Below are positions 49,451 to 59,361 of a stretch of DNA of 64,000 nt, piece after piece. The DNA is taken from the NCBI GenBank assembly GCA_016584305.1, contig JACEEZ010022579.1, positions 23,501-87,500 of the forward strand. The letters run 5' to 3'. The notes beneath the pieces were generated by a model that did no database searches, had not been told where the DNA came from, and was given only the letters and a program-made list of their open reading frames with translations. Numbering within the stretch: position 1 is the first letter of the stretch; each line of letters starts with the position of its first letter. This stretch comes from Chionoecetes opilio (Eukaryota > Arthropoda > Malacostraca > Decapoda > Majidae). Position numbers and translations under genes: made by a program.

Positions 49451-50476
49451 TCAAGTCAATATGTGATTTACAATGCGTTGGTAAGCGCTGGGCGCTGATT
49501 TTAATCCAAACGGGAGACAAGTGTACTCCCACAAACCATAAGGAGTAGCAAATGCAGTTTTTTGCATACTCTCAGGTGTTACAGGTACCTGATGATAACC
49601 AGAGCGTAGGTCGAGAGATGTAAAGATTACACTCTGGCCTAGCTGGTTGAGTATAGTGTTAATGTTGGGAAGTGGGTTTTTATCATCAATAATTTGATCA
49701 TTTAATTTCCTAAAATCAAGACACAGTCTTATACATCCGTTCTTTTTTGAGACAGGAACAAGAGGCGCATTGTAGGGTGAATAGCTTGGCTGAATCACCC
49801 CTTGTGACTGCAATTCCTTTAATTGCTGTTCAATGGGGGCGTGATACTTGATAGGAATAGGGTAAGGTTTACTGTATACTGGTTCTTCCGGTTTTGCTTT
49901 ATTTTGTGACAATAATAAGGTGTTATTGTTAATGGCTCGTCCTTCAGCGCGAACACTGAAGGGTATTTATTTACGAGTTTGGTTAGAGCCACATTTTCTC
50001 GACTTCCTGACGGGAAACGAGCTTCTATCATCTTTTTTAACTCTGCCTGTTTATAACTTTGCCTTTCTTGCGTCTCCTCGCATGTCTCTTCGGCACTTGC
50101 AATACAGGCCGTGGCAGGCGGTTCTGCGTATGTTACCGCACTGCATGGAGTGATTTGGCCTAATAACTGATCAGGGGTCAGATATAAATATTCTGAGCTG
50201 GGATTTGCATAGGGGATAATAAACTTACTGTTATTCCCCTGCTGGTTGGTCGTACCCTGGGTACAGGAATCTACCACATTTATAGGCAGGATTAGGCAGG
50301 AAAAATCCCTCCTTACACGCTACTTGTGCCTCAAGTTCAACGTACCCCATCATTCCTGGCGGCAATGCGATTTCTAATTCACTCTTTACCTTATACTGCT
50401 TATTTTGCTCTACACCTTTTTTTTCTTCCTCAGATTCACTCTCATCATCATCATCTCGTTGTTCATTTGGCTCCAC
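49451..50476 (-). pseudogene. pol: Reverse transcriptase of pol (gypsy type), catalytic YxDD segment deleted
   Basis: The N-terminal linker (ELEIALPPGMMGYVEL, YLYLTPDQLLGQI) runs from 50,476 to about 49,910 in two frames. RT proper follows after a frameshift at about 49,905: PYPIPIKYHAPIEQQLKEL, PYNAPLVPVSKKNG, RLCLDFRKLND, motif A FTSLDLRSGYHQVPV, and TPYGLWEYTCLPFGLKSAPSAYQRIVNHIL. The frame then stops and the next recognisable residues are from the connection domain. Gypsy RTs normally have about 120-140 residues here, including the YxDD box and primer grip. Their absence indicates an internal deletion of roughly 0.4 kb, so the enzyme could not polymerise even without the frameshifts. Confidence 0.87.
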
Positions 50477-50546
50477 TCCTACTCCTCCTTCCTCCTTATG
50501 TCAACTGCTGTGGTCAGGATAAGTACCTATCCATCCGTCGGGAGCA

Positions 50547-50848
50547 TTAACTATCAAAGGTTAGCGCTAACGCTCTAGCACTTGTACTTCCATTACTAAT
50601 ACGCATGGGGTGGATCGCGGCATCTTTTCTAAACATAAAATCTAATCCTAAGATCATGGGCGTCGGCAGAGTTATCTCTTTGCGGATTACTAAACAAATC
50701 TGTTCTTCGACTCCATGTCCTACGTCAATGTTAATCTTACCTTTCCCTACTGTAGGTACTACATTACTTAACACACTATGCAATTTTGCGGCTTTGCTGG
50801 CGCATACGTGCCTCCCCGCGCTTCAAATAACTCCTCTTCAATCAACGT
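50547..50848 (-). pseudogene. pol: Aspartic protease of pol, C-terminal part
   Basis: Second half of a retropepsin: an LIEEELFEARGG-like stretch right after the SINE tail, a frameshift near 50,800, then VGKGKINIDV and the diagnostic MILGLDFM (the ILGxDF motif of retropepsins). The catalytic DSGA loop is on the other side of the SINE insertion at 50,849-51,123. Confidence 0.8.
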
Positions 50849-51123
50849 GTTAGTTTTGTTTTGTTTGTTTTGTTTGTTTGTTTGTTTAGAGGATAATTCC
50901 TCAGAGCCATAGTGATCTACCGCTGCAGCTTAGTGTTGGCCGAAGCCACCATCCCGGGGGGAGGATCACAAACCCCCGGCTAACACCCGGTACCCATTCA
51001 CTGCTGGGTGGACAGGGGCTCGGGTTTTAAGATAGACCACCCATCTATCCTCGCTCCGCCCGGGGATCGAACCCGGGACTTCTCGGTTGTGAGCCAAGCG
51101 TGCTAACCACTACACTACGGAGT
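50849..51123 (-). mobile_element. tRNA-Val-derived SINE inserted in the protease
   Basis: On the minus strand the element starts with a tRNA-like head (about 51,050-51,123) whose anticodon arm has loop CTCACAA (anticodon CAC, valine) and whose T arm holds GGGTTCGATCCCCGG, a canonical B box. The A box region is TAGTGTAGTGGTTAGCACG. A body of about 160 bp follows, shared with the SINE at 57,039-57,332. The 3' tail is AAAC/AAAAC repeats at 50,851-50,885. It interrupts the protease immediately after DSGATVS. The head has lost tRNA pairing in places, so I call it a SINE and not a tRNA gene. Confidence 0.88.
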
Positions 51124-52453
51124 ACTCACAGTTGCTCCACTATCTATGACAGCGGGCGTCTGTGCTTGGCCTGCTCCCACGAAAGTCATTAAACAGAACA
51201 ATTTCGTTATTTCGTGAAAATAGGCTATCAAGCCCGGACTTAAATTGGCGGGTTTTTTTTGTCCTTGGCGTTGCCAAGTTTGTCTACAGTCATCATTTGC
51301 GTATCTCTCATATCCCGGTCGCATAGAAGCACACTGCGATACCGATGGGCGTCTGTTATCGCACCCAACAGCCCGGTGTCCCTGTTGACCACACTGCCAA
51401 CATCCACTTCTCTGTCCTCGTCTCGGATTACGCGCGGCGGCTTGGCCCTGTCTGCAATATCTAGCTATACCCATCCGACCACACTTAAAAAACACACTGT
51501 CTCGAGGAGCCTGTGGACGTCTTTGCCCGAAATTATTGTTAGGAGGAAATGTATTATTGTCCCGACGCCTCACTGCAGGGGCGCGGTCATGAGGAGAGTT
51601 GTTGGTTGCCACGGGCTCCGTCACACCTACTACACTTACTAGAGCTAGAGTCGTGATATGTTTTTCCTTAGCTACGTCAGAGTCTCGCAGCTTAAGGTCG
51701 GGACTGGCATCGATATAAGCATAGCCTTGATGCAAAATTTGTAAAGGCTCCTGAACTTGTGCTGGGGTGAGATGATATCGAAAGATAGCAGGAAGACACT
51801 CCAACAGACGTATACAATTTTTTTTTTTATACACCTCTTTGTCGCCGGGCTCAAGGCGAGATAAATCACCATAGGCGGTGTCAAGTCTGATGTAGAAATC
51901 ATGCAGAGTTTCTCCTGGTTTACGTTTGGCAGATTCGAGCAAAGCTACTTGACCCTTCTGTGTATTATCAGTGGGATACACTTTTAGATAAGCATCCCTT
52001 ACTGCTGCGAATTTTAGTCCTTCGTATTTTATAGCATTCTCTAAGTATGTGAGTGCATTACCAAGAGTATACTGTTTCGCTAATTCTAATCCTCCTACAT
52101 CATCCCAGTTTAGAATTGTACGGGACTCTAGGTCCTTGAAAAAGCCTCTAGGATTCTTATGACAAGAAAGGGTGGGACATGGAGCATATCTTTCAGCTCC
52201 TCCACAAAAATACTTAAGTCAAGAAACTCTACCAAAATCAATTAAGGTATGTCTAGCGAGAAGTTTAGACAAGTCTTCGGGTTAAACAGATATATTACCC
52301 CCGGTGGCACCCTGGGTGTCGTCGTTTGATGAGCCTACACCCGTCATGTTATATGATTTCGTCTTCACTGTCACTGTTACTATCAAATTCGTCGATGAAG
52401 CTGTGCTGGTGCACGAAGTCGCTGTCAAATCTTACTGACGATTGGTCGGACAT
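51124..52453 (-). pseudogene. gag: Gag with zinc knuckles, running into the protease active site
   Basis: A start codon at 52,453 opens a short acidic frame that stops after about 36 codons. The homologous gag frame is then readable from about 52,250 (NPRGFFKDLESRTILNWDD, LAKQYTLGNAL) through capsid-like sequence (LLESAKRKPGETLHDFYIRLD, CIRLLECLPAIFR) to the nucleocapsid. One CCHC zinc knuckle is complete (CWQCGQQGHRAVGC). The preceding one is damaged (FKCGRMGIARYC, lacking the first cysteine and the histidine). The same frame continues to AVIDSGATVS, the catalytic aspartate loop of the protease, where the SINE interrupts it. Gag and protease therefore seem to have shared a frame. Confidence 0.86.
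52428..52438 (-). promoter_or_regulatory. Candidate 5' splice site in the first codons of gag
   Basis: On the minus strand TCA|GTAAGA begins after the sixth gag codon and closely resembles a donor consensus. Joining here to the acceptor at 47,131 keeps the env frame. This would give env its start codon from gag, as described for several insect errantiviruses. Confidence 0.55.
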
Positions 52454-52516
52454 TTAACACATGGATGCTCGCAAAGTTACTGTTCTTACAATGACATAAT
52501 TATTACAAGTGTCACA

Positions 52517-52533
52517 ACCCCACACCTGACACC
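52517..52533 (-). promoter_or_regulatory. Primer binding site of the gypsy-like element
   Basis: On the minus strand TGGTGTCAGGTGTGGGG, five bases after the LTR end at 52,539. It starts with the TGG expected opposite a tRNA CCA end. I cannot assign the tRNA without a tRNA set. Confidence 0.7.
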
Positions 52534-53650
52534 AGTTTTTCGTTCCCAAGATGCATTAGTTACTTTAATTCAAATAGTCATAGGAACTATGACAAATAAA
52601 TGCACTGTTCATTATTTTATAAGTTGGAGCTTGAGTACCTGAAAGAGTGCTGAATCCGTACGCGTGGGGTTGTGACACGCAGCTTTCATTTTTCAACATT
52701 TATTTAACACATTACATTTTGTATAGCTACTGCTAAAAACAACTACATAAAAACACTTCATGTCTAGCTAACACTTCCTAGACATATAACTTCTTAGGAC
52801 AACATGGTATACACCTATACAAGGTATGTATAAACTGTGCACATCAAGTACACTTCAGCCACTACAGAAAATCTATATCACTTACCATGACGGTGTACGA
52901 AAGTAGCGTCGTAACGGAGAGGGCCTTCATCTTAACAAGGGAGGGAAGGTCCTTTACATGTGGACTTATTCAAGGGGTGTTTAAAGGATAAGTCTACAGT
53001 GAGCGAAGGGCTCAGTGTATCTGCTCGCCTCTCTCCGCTACGACCCTTTTTATATGCTGTCCTAAGGCAGCTTCCTGGACACAGGGTTACTTAATTTCTA
53101 CTAACTTTACTACTACTAATTTAATAACTACTTAATTTATATGACCTTATTTCTAAAATGTTCGTGTACTAAGTATTACGGTACACTTCACTCCGATCGC
53201 GTATAGGGTTAGTAAACAATGTTTACATTATAATAGATTCTTATCTTACGTAACATTGACACATGCGTAACGAGCTAACTCGGCATGCATGAGTCACCAT
53301 GGTCACTTCCTCAGTCCTTAATTCTAACCTCTGATCCTAGGGCAGTGGTTCTCAACCTTTTTCACTCCATTCCCCCCTTCATGAATTCTCAACATTCGTG
53401 TGGCTCCCCTTCATTTTTCTCCCAAATCCCACCCCGCCAAAAAAGGTAAAAAAACAAAAAATAAATAAATGTTGATGAAGAGAACACCCTTGCTTTATTA
53501 CAAAGTTTACAGTCATACTTATCTTATATTTGATAGATTTCTGTGATATGCTTAACTTACATCACTTGCCTACAAAAGACTAGCGGACACTAGCAAATTT
53601 GAATCTGGTTGGGAAAAAGATCAATTAATCTCTGCATATTTTATCACACA

Positions 53651-55446
53651 TCAGTAGGAAGGCTGATATTGTTTCTTTTCAGTCAGTTGACGAATCCGAG
53701 GTTGTGTCACTGACAATGCACATCTCATGTCGGGGTCCACATCCAATCGGTTCCGGCTCTTATTCTTGATTTGTAGAAGGGTGGAGAAACCAGACTCACA
53801 TAAATAGGTAGTTGAAAAAGGCAGGAGTAGTCGAAGTGCAATCTCACTGACTTTTGGATATGACTGATGCATTGAACACCAGAATACATTCAGAGATTTT
53901 TCTACATAGATATTTGGCAGCAGAATCATGTTTAAGATCAAGGAACTCGTCCTGAACATCACTGGGAATGGTAGTAATATCAAGAGTGCTAGAGAATGGA
54001 TTCCAACTTCCCTTTTTCCTCCTTGAATTCTGGGAAATATCTATTAAGTTCACTTTCCAAGGATCTCAGATGCTGAGTGATTTCAGTTTTAAGTAATGGG
54101 TCAAGCAGACTATCTTCTTCATTCTCGTCAAGGACAGCTGAAAGGTTTTCAAACATGGCAACATTCCCGGCACCGACTTTCCTTTGCCAATTCTGGAGCT
54201 TGGCAAGAAATCCACGAAAACAATCCATCAGGTGAAACACATTTCTTTCCTTGCCCTGTAGCTTCAGATTCAACCTATTTAGCTGCTCAAATATATCTGC
54301 TAGATATGCAAGACGTGGCTCCCACAAAACCTCATTGAAGTGACTCAACAGATCATCTTTCCCTTGCATTTCCAGGAACAATTTAAGCTCCCCCCGAAGT
54401 TCAAACACTCGATTCACAACATTGCCCTTGGAAAGCCAGCGCACTTTGGAGTAAAAGAGGAGAGCGTCATGCTCCGAATCCATGTCTCTACAAAGGTTCT
54501 GGAAAAGGCGAGAGTTCAGAGCTCCAGCTTTTACAAAGTTGACGCATTTGACCACTGCCTCCAGGATCTTGCAAAGTTCATCAGGGAGGGTTTTCGACGC
54601 CAGTGCAAAACGATGGTTCATACAATGAACCCCCTTGGCTTTCGGAGCTACTTCCTTGACACGCTTCTGGAACCCTGATTTTGATCCCAGCATCGCTGGA
54701 GCCCCGTCTGTACAGACTCCACAACAATTCTCCCAGGGGATCCTGTTAGCTTAGAAGAAAGAATATAGCTTTTCTATCACATCTTTAGCTGTTGTGGTGG
54801 TCTCAAGCTGTGTACATAACAGATATTCTTCCTTGATATCACACAAGAAAACATACCTAGCAAACACGAGTAGCTGTGCACAAGAACTCACATCCGTTGA
54901 CTCATCCAGCTGTATTGCAAACATACCAGTTGGAGACGATTAGATCGTCTGTATCACTTTTTCCTTTATGTCATCTGACATTTCATTAATTCTCCGCTTC
55001 ACTGTGTCGTTTGACAAGGAAATTTGTTGAATTTTACGTTCACTTGCATCTCCAAGAACACGCTTGACCATCTTTAAAGTACATGGCTTGATTAAGGTTT
55101 CACCAATTGTGCGGGGCTTCTTTTGCTTCGCTATTTCGAGGGCAACCTCGTATGATGCCTCAACTACACTAGAGGTCTGTTGTTCGAAAGCACCAGTCGC
55201 ATCCAGTTTCTGTTTTCCCAAACTACTTTCGTGGCGCCTGAAGAAATCGGGGTCTTTCTCAGCATACTGTGGCTGGATGGTCAGCAAATGATGCTTCAAC
55301 TTACTAGGCCTCATAGAATCGTTCCCCAGCACTTTGAAGCACAGTACACACTGAGGTTTCTCGATGCCATCAGCGAGGATTGATGTAAATCCGTAGTTAA
55401 TGTACTCTTCACTGTACTGCCGCTTCTTACTAACACTAGTAGCCAT
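53651..55446 (-). pseudogene. ZBED5/FAM200-like hAT transposase, frameshifted
   Basis: Starts at the methionine at 55,446 (MATSVSKKRQYSEEY). The N-terminal 168 residues contain a BED zinc finger with CVLC and the downstream SKLKHHL histidine region, followed by the linker typical of ZBED5-like proteins. A stop at 54,940 and degenerate sequence to about 54,700 remove the start of the catalytic domain. It resumes in KGVHCMNHRFALASKTLP, SKVRWLSKGNVVNRVFELR and the insertion-domain helices down to 53,989. A frameshift follows, and the C-terminal hAT dimerisation region (FSTTYLCESGFSTLLQIKNK, RNRLDVDPDMRCALS) ends at 53,651. Proteins of this kind are sometimes domesticated in animals, but this copy is inactive. 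Confidence 0.88.
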
Positions 55447-56353
55447 CGCAAATCTACGGAAAATAAAGAAGACAGAACATCAGAACAAACATTAAGTGAT
55501 AAGACAAAAGAATGATAATGAAGGACAGATAAATAGGACAAGTGATAAAATGACAAACACACAAATATCCACATACATAACACATCCCTGGACTCACAAA
55601 TTAAGCACACACACAGTCATACACAAACATACACACAGAAAGAGTAAAGATGATAAACATTCACACTCAAGCTAGCAAGCTGAAATGTACTTTATACAGC
55701 AAGAACACGCCTCCTTTGACAAGCACTGCCCCAATTGAAATAATAAGAAGATTAGCGAGTCACATCAATATTAGCACTAAAAAAAAAAAGCAGGAATACC
55801 TAAGTAGGGAATGAGCATGAAAAACAATGATACCAAAAATTAAGAAATATTTCACACACGAAAAACAGCGACCGCATTTATAATTGTCGAACAAAATAAG
55901 TAACACAGTATATGGTTCAGAATCAATTATACCCACATGTTTACGTGATGATATCCCAGGCCACACTGAGATCATTCGATCGCCTCTCTCCCTCTGTCTC
56001 CCGGTGACTCACCCTCACTCACCGCCCGTGTCTCTCACCCGTCTCATACGCGTTCGTTCTCCTCCGCGTTTTCTATCACACCTACACTGCACAAACAATT
56101 ACAATTTCGCACTCATAAATACATACACACGTACACACACATTCGTAACAATATTATGTAACAAAATTTTATTGTCAACTTAATGATGAATCAATTAATT
56201 ATTAAAACAAGAACATTTTCTTTGCCAGGACGGTGATGCAAGTTTTTTTTTTTATTCAGATTCCTAACATTATTTAGAAATGTATCATTTGCAACAGCCC
56301 ACCATGGCCCTCTTAAATTCTTGCCATGGCCCCCTTGGAGGCCATGGCCCCCA
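55447..56353. other. 5' flank of the hAT element, no gene seen
   Basis: AT-rich with CACACA-type text near 55,560-55,640 and 56,120-56,145. It lies between the transposase start and the right TIR and presumably held the promoter. A GGCCATGGCCCCCTTGGAGG GC-rich segment sits just inside the TIR. Confidence 0.5.
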
Positions 56354-56538
56354 GGTTGAGAACCACTGTGTAACTGTGATTATAGGGTGATGAAGATACA
56401 TGAGTTGTTATGCTTATAATGACACGGGGCAATTGAGGACGTTTAGAAATTCCTTATTCTATTCTCACTTTATGTATATTAGAAAAGGTTGTCTTATGTA
56501 GCTTCACATTGATCACACTGGGCACACTGGCCTTTTTA

Positions 56539-56811
56539 CCTCCGCCAACGAAGTTGGAGGAAGGTTATGTTTTCACCCCGATCTGTCTGTTTGTTTGTTT
56601 GTTTGTTTGTTTGTCTGTTAGTGTACAAGATTTCTCGAAAAGTTTTGAATAGATTTGGACCAAACTTAGTATACCAAGTCTATTTGGTATAAAGAAGAAC
56701 TGATTTAATTTTTGATGAAATCGAATCACAACTGTTGCCATGGCAACTAATTGATGAAATATTCGGGCGGAGGTATGCGCTTTATGAGTGCACCCCCCCC
56801 CCCCCCACTAG
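56539..56811. mobile_element. Small MITE-like dispersed repeat in the 5' LTR
   Basis: Starts CCTCCGCCAACGAAGTTGGA, includes AGGTTATGTTTTCACCCCG and a TTTG microsatellite, and ends with GGGCGGAGGTATGCGCTTTA and a C run. The CCTCCGCC start and GGCGGAGG near the end form short inverted ends. Flanking TTTTTAC and TTTATAC may be the target duplication; the other LTR lacks the segment. I recognise this sequence type as widespread in marine animals, from memory only. Confidence 0.65.
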
Positions 56812-56969
56812 TTTATACTTGTGACGTACATTGTTTCCTTCTTCCTTATCCATAATATCATCTGGCTCCGACTCACTTAAATGTAATTGATCACTTGAGC
56901 CTATAAAACGAACTGTCTGTGTGAATTTCTTATTTCCATGTTGATGTTCTGAAGCTTGACTCGGATCCC

Positions 56970-56975
<6 letters not shown>

Positions 56976-57038
<63 letters not shown>
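56976..57038. repeat. GT microsatellite
   Basis: GT dinucleotides directly next to the right target duplication of the gypsy-like element. A second GT run is at 57,330-57,392, on the other side of the SINE. Confidence 0.95.
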
Positions 57039-57040
<2 letters not shown>

Positions 57041-57332
57041 TCATCTAGTTGTATTCATCTAGTTGTATTTTTACAGGGCCAGAGCAATGCTCGTGTGGCC
57101 CCGTCTCCATATTAACATTATTATCATTCATCCTTAGTGCTTTGTGTTGGCCGAAGCCAGCACCCCGGAGAGCAGGTCACAAACCCCGGCTAACACCCGG
57201 TACCCATTCACTGCTGGGTGGACAGGGGCTCGGGTTTTAAGGAAACAACCCATCTGTTTCCGCTCCGTCCGGGGATCGAACCCGGGACTTCTCGGTTGTG
57301 AACCGAGCGTGCTTCCCTTACACCACGGAGTG
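57039..57332 (-). mobile_element. tRNA-Val-derived SINE, second copy, within GT repeats
   Basis: The minus-strand head (57,262-57,332) has anticodon loop TTCACAA (CAC) and B box GGGTTCGATCCCCGG. The body matches the SINE at 50,849. The 3' part is longer and carries two copies of ACAACTAGATGAATAC before a CA tail. This tail core is one I associate with decapod repeats. The SINE lies between two GT runs, suggesting insertion into, or growth of, a CA tail. Confidence 0.87.
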
Positions 57333-57333
57333 T

Positions 57334-57400
<67 letters not shown>

Positions 57401-57479
57401 GGCGTCAGTGTTGTAACAGGCAGTGCTCCCCCAGGGCCAGGCAGCCACAGACCCGGGGATACGCCAGCTGTAAGCCTCG

Positions 57480-57614
57480 TCAGCGGGTGAATAAGGCAAG
57501 ACTGTCCTCCTGACGCGCCGCCAACGCCTTGTCAGTGGACGTGAATGCATCATGGAGCTGGGACGCGCGTGGCACACCAAACACACCCTTGAGGCGCCTT
57601 CCACTGTTTGCCAT
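57480..57614 (-). CDS. Short open frame with strong start context, unrecognised
   Basis: A 44-residue frame begins MANSGRRLKGVFGVPRAS and ends FTR. The start context (CCTACCATGG) is an excellent Kozak match, and its composition differs from nearby simple repeats. It lies between a GT repeat and AT-rich sequence. It could be the first exon of a host gene on the minus strand, a transposon remnant or chance. No signal peptide, membrane segment or known motif is visible. Confidence 0.2.
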   Translation of the reverse strand: MANSGRRLKGVFGVPRASQLHDAFTSTDKALAARQEDSLALFTR

Positions 57615-57629
57615 GGTAGGTGTTCTGTC

Positions 57630-58219
57630 ATTTATTCCACAGTAGTATTTTTAGCACCTGGATATACGGGCGTCTAGTAAAGGGGAAACATGCGAGAGAA
57701 CCTTACACAAGCATCATCCAAGGACGATTATCCTCAGTACTGAACCTTTACTCGTGTCATTACTGGAAGTCTTTATCACCTCGTCTCGTGGCTTTTTTTT
57801 CGAGTAAGTTTGTCTCCCTTAGGTTTTGGATTAAGTAAGATAACTGAGGACATATTTAACAAGCCATATTAATATTAACCCAGACATATTAAACAAGTTC
57901 ATATGATATATAATTAACCTTCCACACATATCCACTTCAATCATTGTTACTTCATGGCTATCAAACTTGCTTCATATATAAAGGTCAACTCAGGTTAGGG
58001 TAAATAACTTTCATTAATCACTAAAGGTGGTTTCTGCGGGGGAGAAAGAGATATTTCGCTTGCAAGCAGTCACTTTTCTCTTGCTGTACCCCCGCGGAAA
58101 ACGCTCAGCGTCGTTTGCTCCATGAGAAGGCGACGCGGCGCCTGAGATGTAAGCAAAACCAAGATCAAGTGACTATTTTGACCCTCTAAATATTTTCACA
58201 ATGGGACGTATCCTATGCT
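57630..58219. other. No gene seen; contains a palindromic segment
   Basis: AT-rich sequence. At 58,031-58,101 TTTCTGCGGGGG and CCCCCGCGGAA are inverted copies around TTTCGCTTGCAAGCAG. Related text (CTTGCAAG, CCCCGCAGAAAACGC) reappears at about 59,905-59,980, on the other side of the LINE fragment at 58,220. Confidence 0.5.
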
Positions 58220-59361
58220 GACATAATCAGAAAAGTGTGCAAATTCAAGAAGCGTGATTATAAATTTAATGTGATCATAAGTAGCCGACAGGGGATGCTT
58301 GTAGCCTATGTTGATCTCAAGAAGGCGTTTGACTCAGTGCATCGTGAGTCACTCTGGGATCTTCTGCGACTTCGCGGGATTCCTGCAAGGACTATTGGTT
58401 TGATGACTGGTCTGTATTCTGGGACTGTGAGTTCTGTGAGGTGTGGGGGTGGTGTATCCAGCTTCTTTCCTGTTAATGCAGGAGTGAGGCAAGGGTGCGT
58501 CCTTGCCCCATCACTTTTCAACACTTGTATAGAATGGGTATTGGGCAAAGTTGTATATCAAAGTGATTGTGGAGCATCCCTCGGCAACACAAAGATCACT
58601 GATCTTGTTTTTGTCGATGCTCGACAAAATCTTTATTAACGATCGGTAATCTTTGCTGAGTCACTGGAGGTCCTGGTGATGGCTCTCGAGGCGCTGCACG
58701 AGGAGGCAAAGTCTTTGGGACTTGAGGTCTCCTGGCTTAGGACCAAGGTCCAGGTATTTGGAGGCTTACTAGATGAAACAGTGCAGTCTGTTCATGCGTG
58801 CGGCGAGGACATTGAGATCTTGGAAAGTTTTACATACCTTGGTAGCACACTGAGTTGTGCAGGAGGACAAAGATCCGGATCTTCAAGTCGCTTGTGAGAT
58901 CTGTCTTACTCTATGGTTGTGAGACATGGACACTAAATAGCGACTTGAAGAGACGAATCGATGGCTTTGGTAATAAGTGTCTTCGCAGAATCATGGGGTA
59001 ATGCTGGGATGATTACGTGTCAAATCAGCGATTGCACTTTGAGACTGAATCGAGGCCTATTACCTGCATAGTCCGTCAGCGCCAACTTCGGCTAAATGGG
59101 CATGTGGCACGCTACCCTGAAATCGATCCTTCCCATCGGGTTGTATCTGTAAGATACAATCTGTCGTGGAGGAGGACAAGGGGGCGCCCACAAGGCTTGT
59201 GGCTGGGGCAAGTTGATGTTTCTTGTCGAGAGCTGCTTGGTATGGGAAAGGAGCCTGCATGGGGACTCGCGCGTCGTGACCCCCGGGAGTGGCGTCGTAG
59301 GGTGGGCGAGGCGACGTGCCCCCCCCTGGCGTATGCCCCCAATGATTGATTGATTGATAAG
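58220..59361 (+). pseudogene. RTE-like LINE fragment, RT and C-terminal part, decayed
   Basis: 5'-truncated retrotransposon. The first frame holds RT motif A (LVAYVDLKKAFDSVHRESLW) and motif B (NAGVRQGCVLAPSLFNTCIEWVL). Motif C reads LVFVDAR where FADD is expected, so the second catalytic aspartate is lost. After a frameshift the thumb region follows (ESFTYLGSTLS, about 58,830). Another break precedes the C-terminal segment (RQRQLRLNGHVARYP, RRTRGRPQGLW, WRRRVGEATCPP). The 3' end is a short TGAT repeat at 59,346-59,357, as in RTE elements. There are at least three lesions. Confidence 0.85.

Larger units (their letters stand above)
53343..56368 (-). mobile_element. ZBED/hAT-type DNA transposon in the 5' LTR
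   Basis: Terminal inverted repeats CAGTGGTTCTCAACC at the left and GGTTGAGAACCACTG at the right are perfect over 15 bp and match the ends known from Charlie-type hAT elements. The body encodes a ZBED5-like transposase on the minus strand. Left flank is TCCTAGGG. The best matching right flank (TTATAGGG, 6 of 8) starts about ten bases beyond the TIR, so the target duplication is imperfect or the right end has an extra segment. The other LTR shows the uninterrupted site. Confidence 0.9.
52539..56971 (-). repeat. 5' LTR of the gypsy-like element (interrupted twice)
   Basis: Matches the 3' LTR in three segments: 52,539-53,342, about 56,377-56,540 and 56,812-56,971. It is interrupted by a hAT-like transposon and by a small MITE-like repeat. 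After removal of insertions both LTRs are about 1.12 kb. Differences between the two LTRs are numerous, but part of them may be sequencing errors in the left copy. Confidence 0.86.

Noticed and set aside
51050..51123. Functional tRNA-Val gene
   Set aside because: The head continues into a SINE body shared with a second locus and has an AAAC tail, so it is a tRNA-derived SINE. The same applies to 57,262-57,332.
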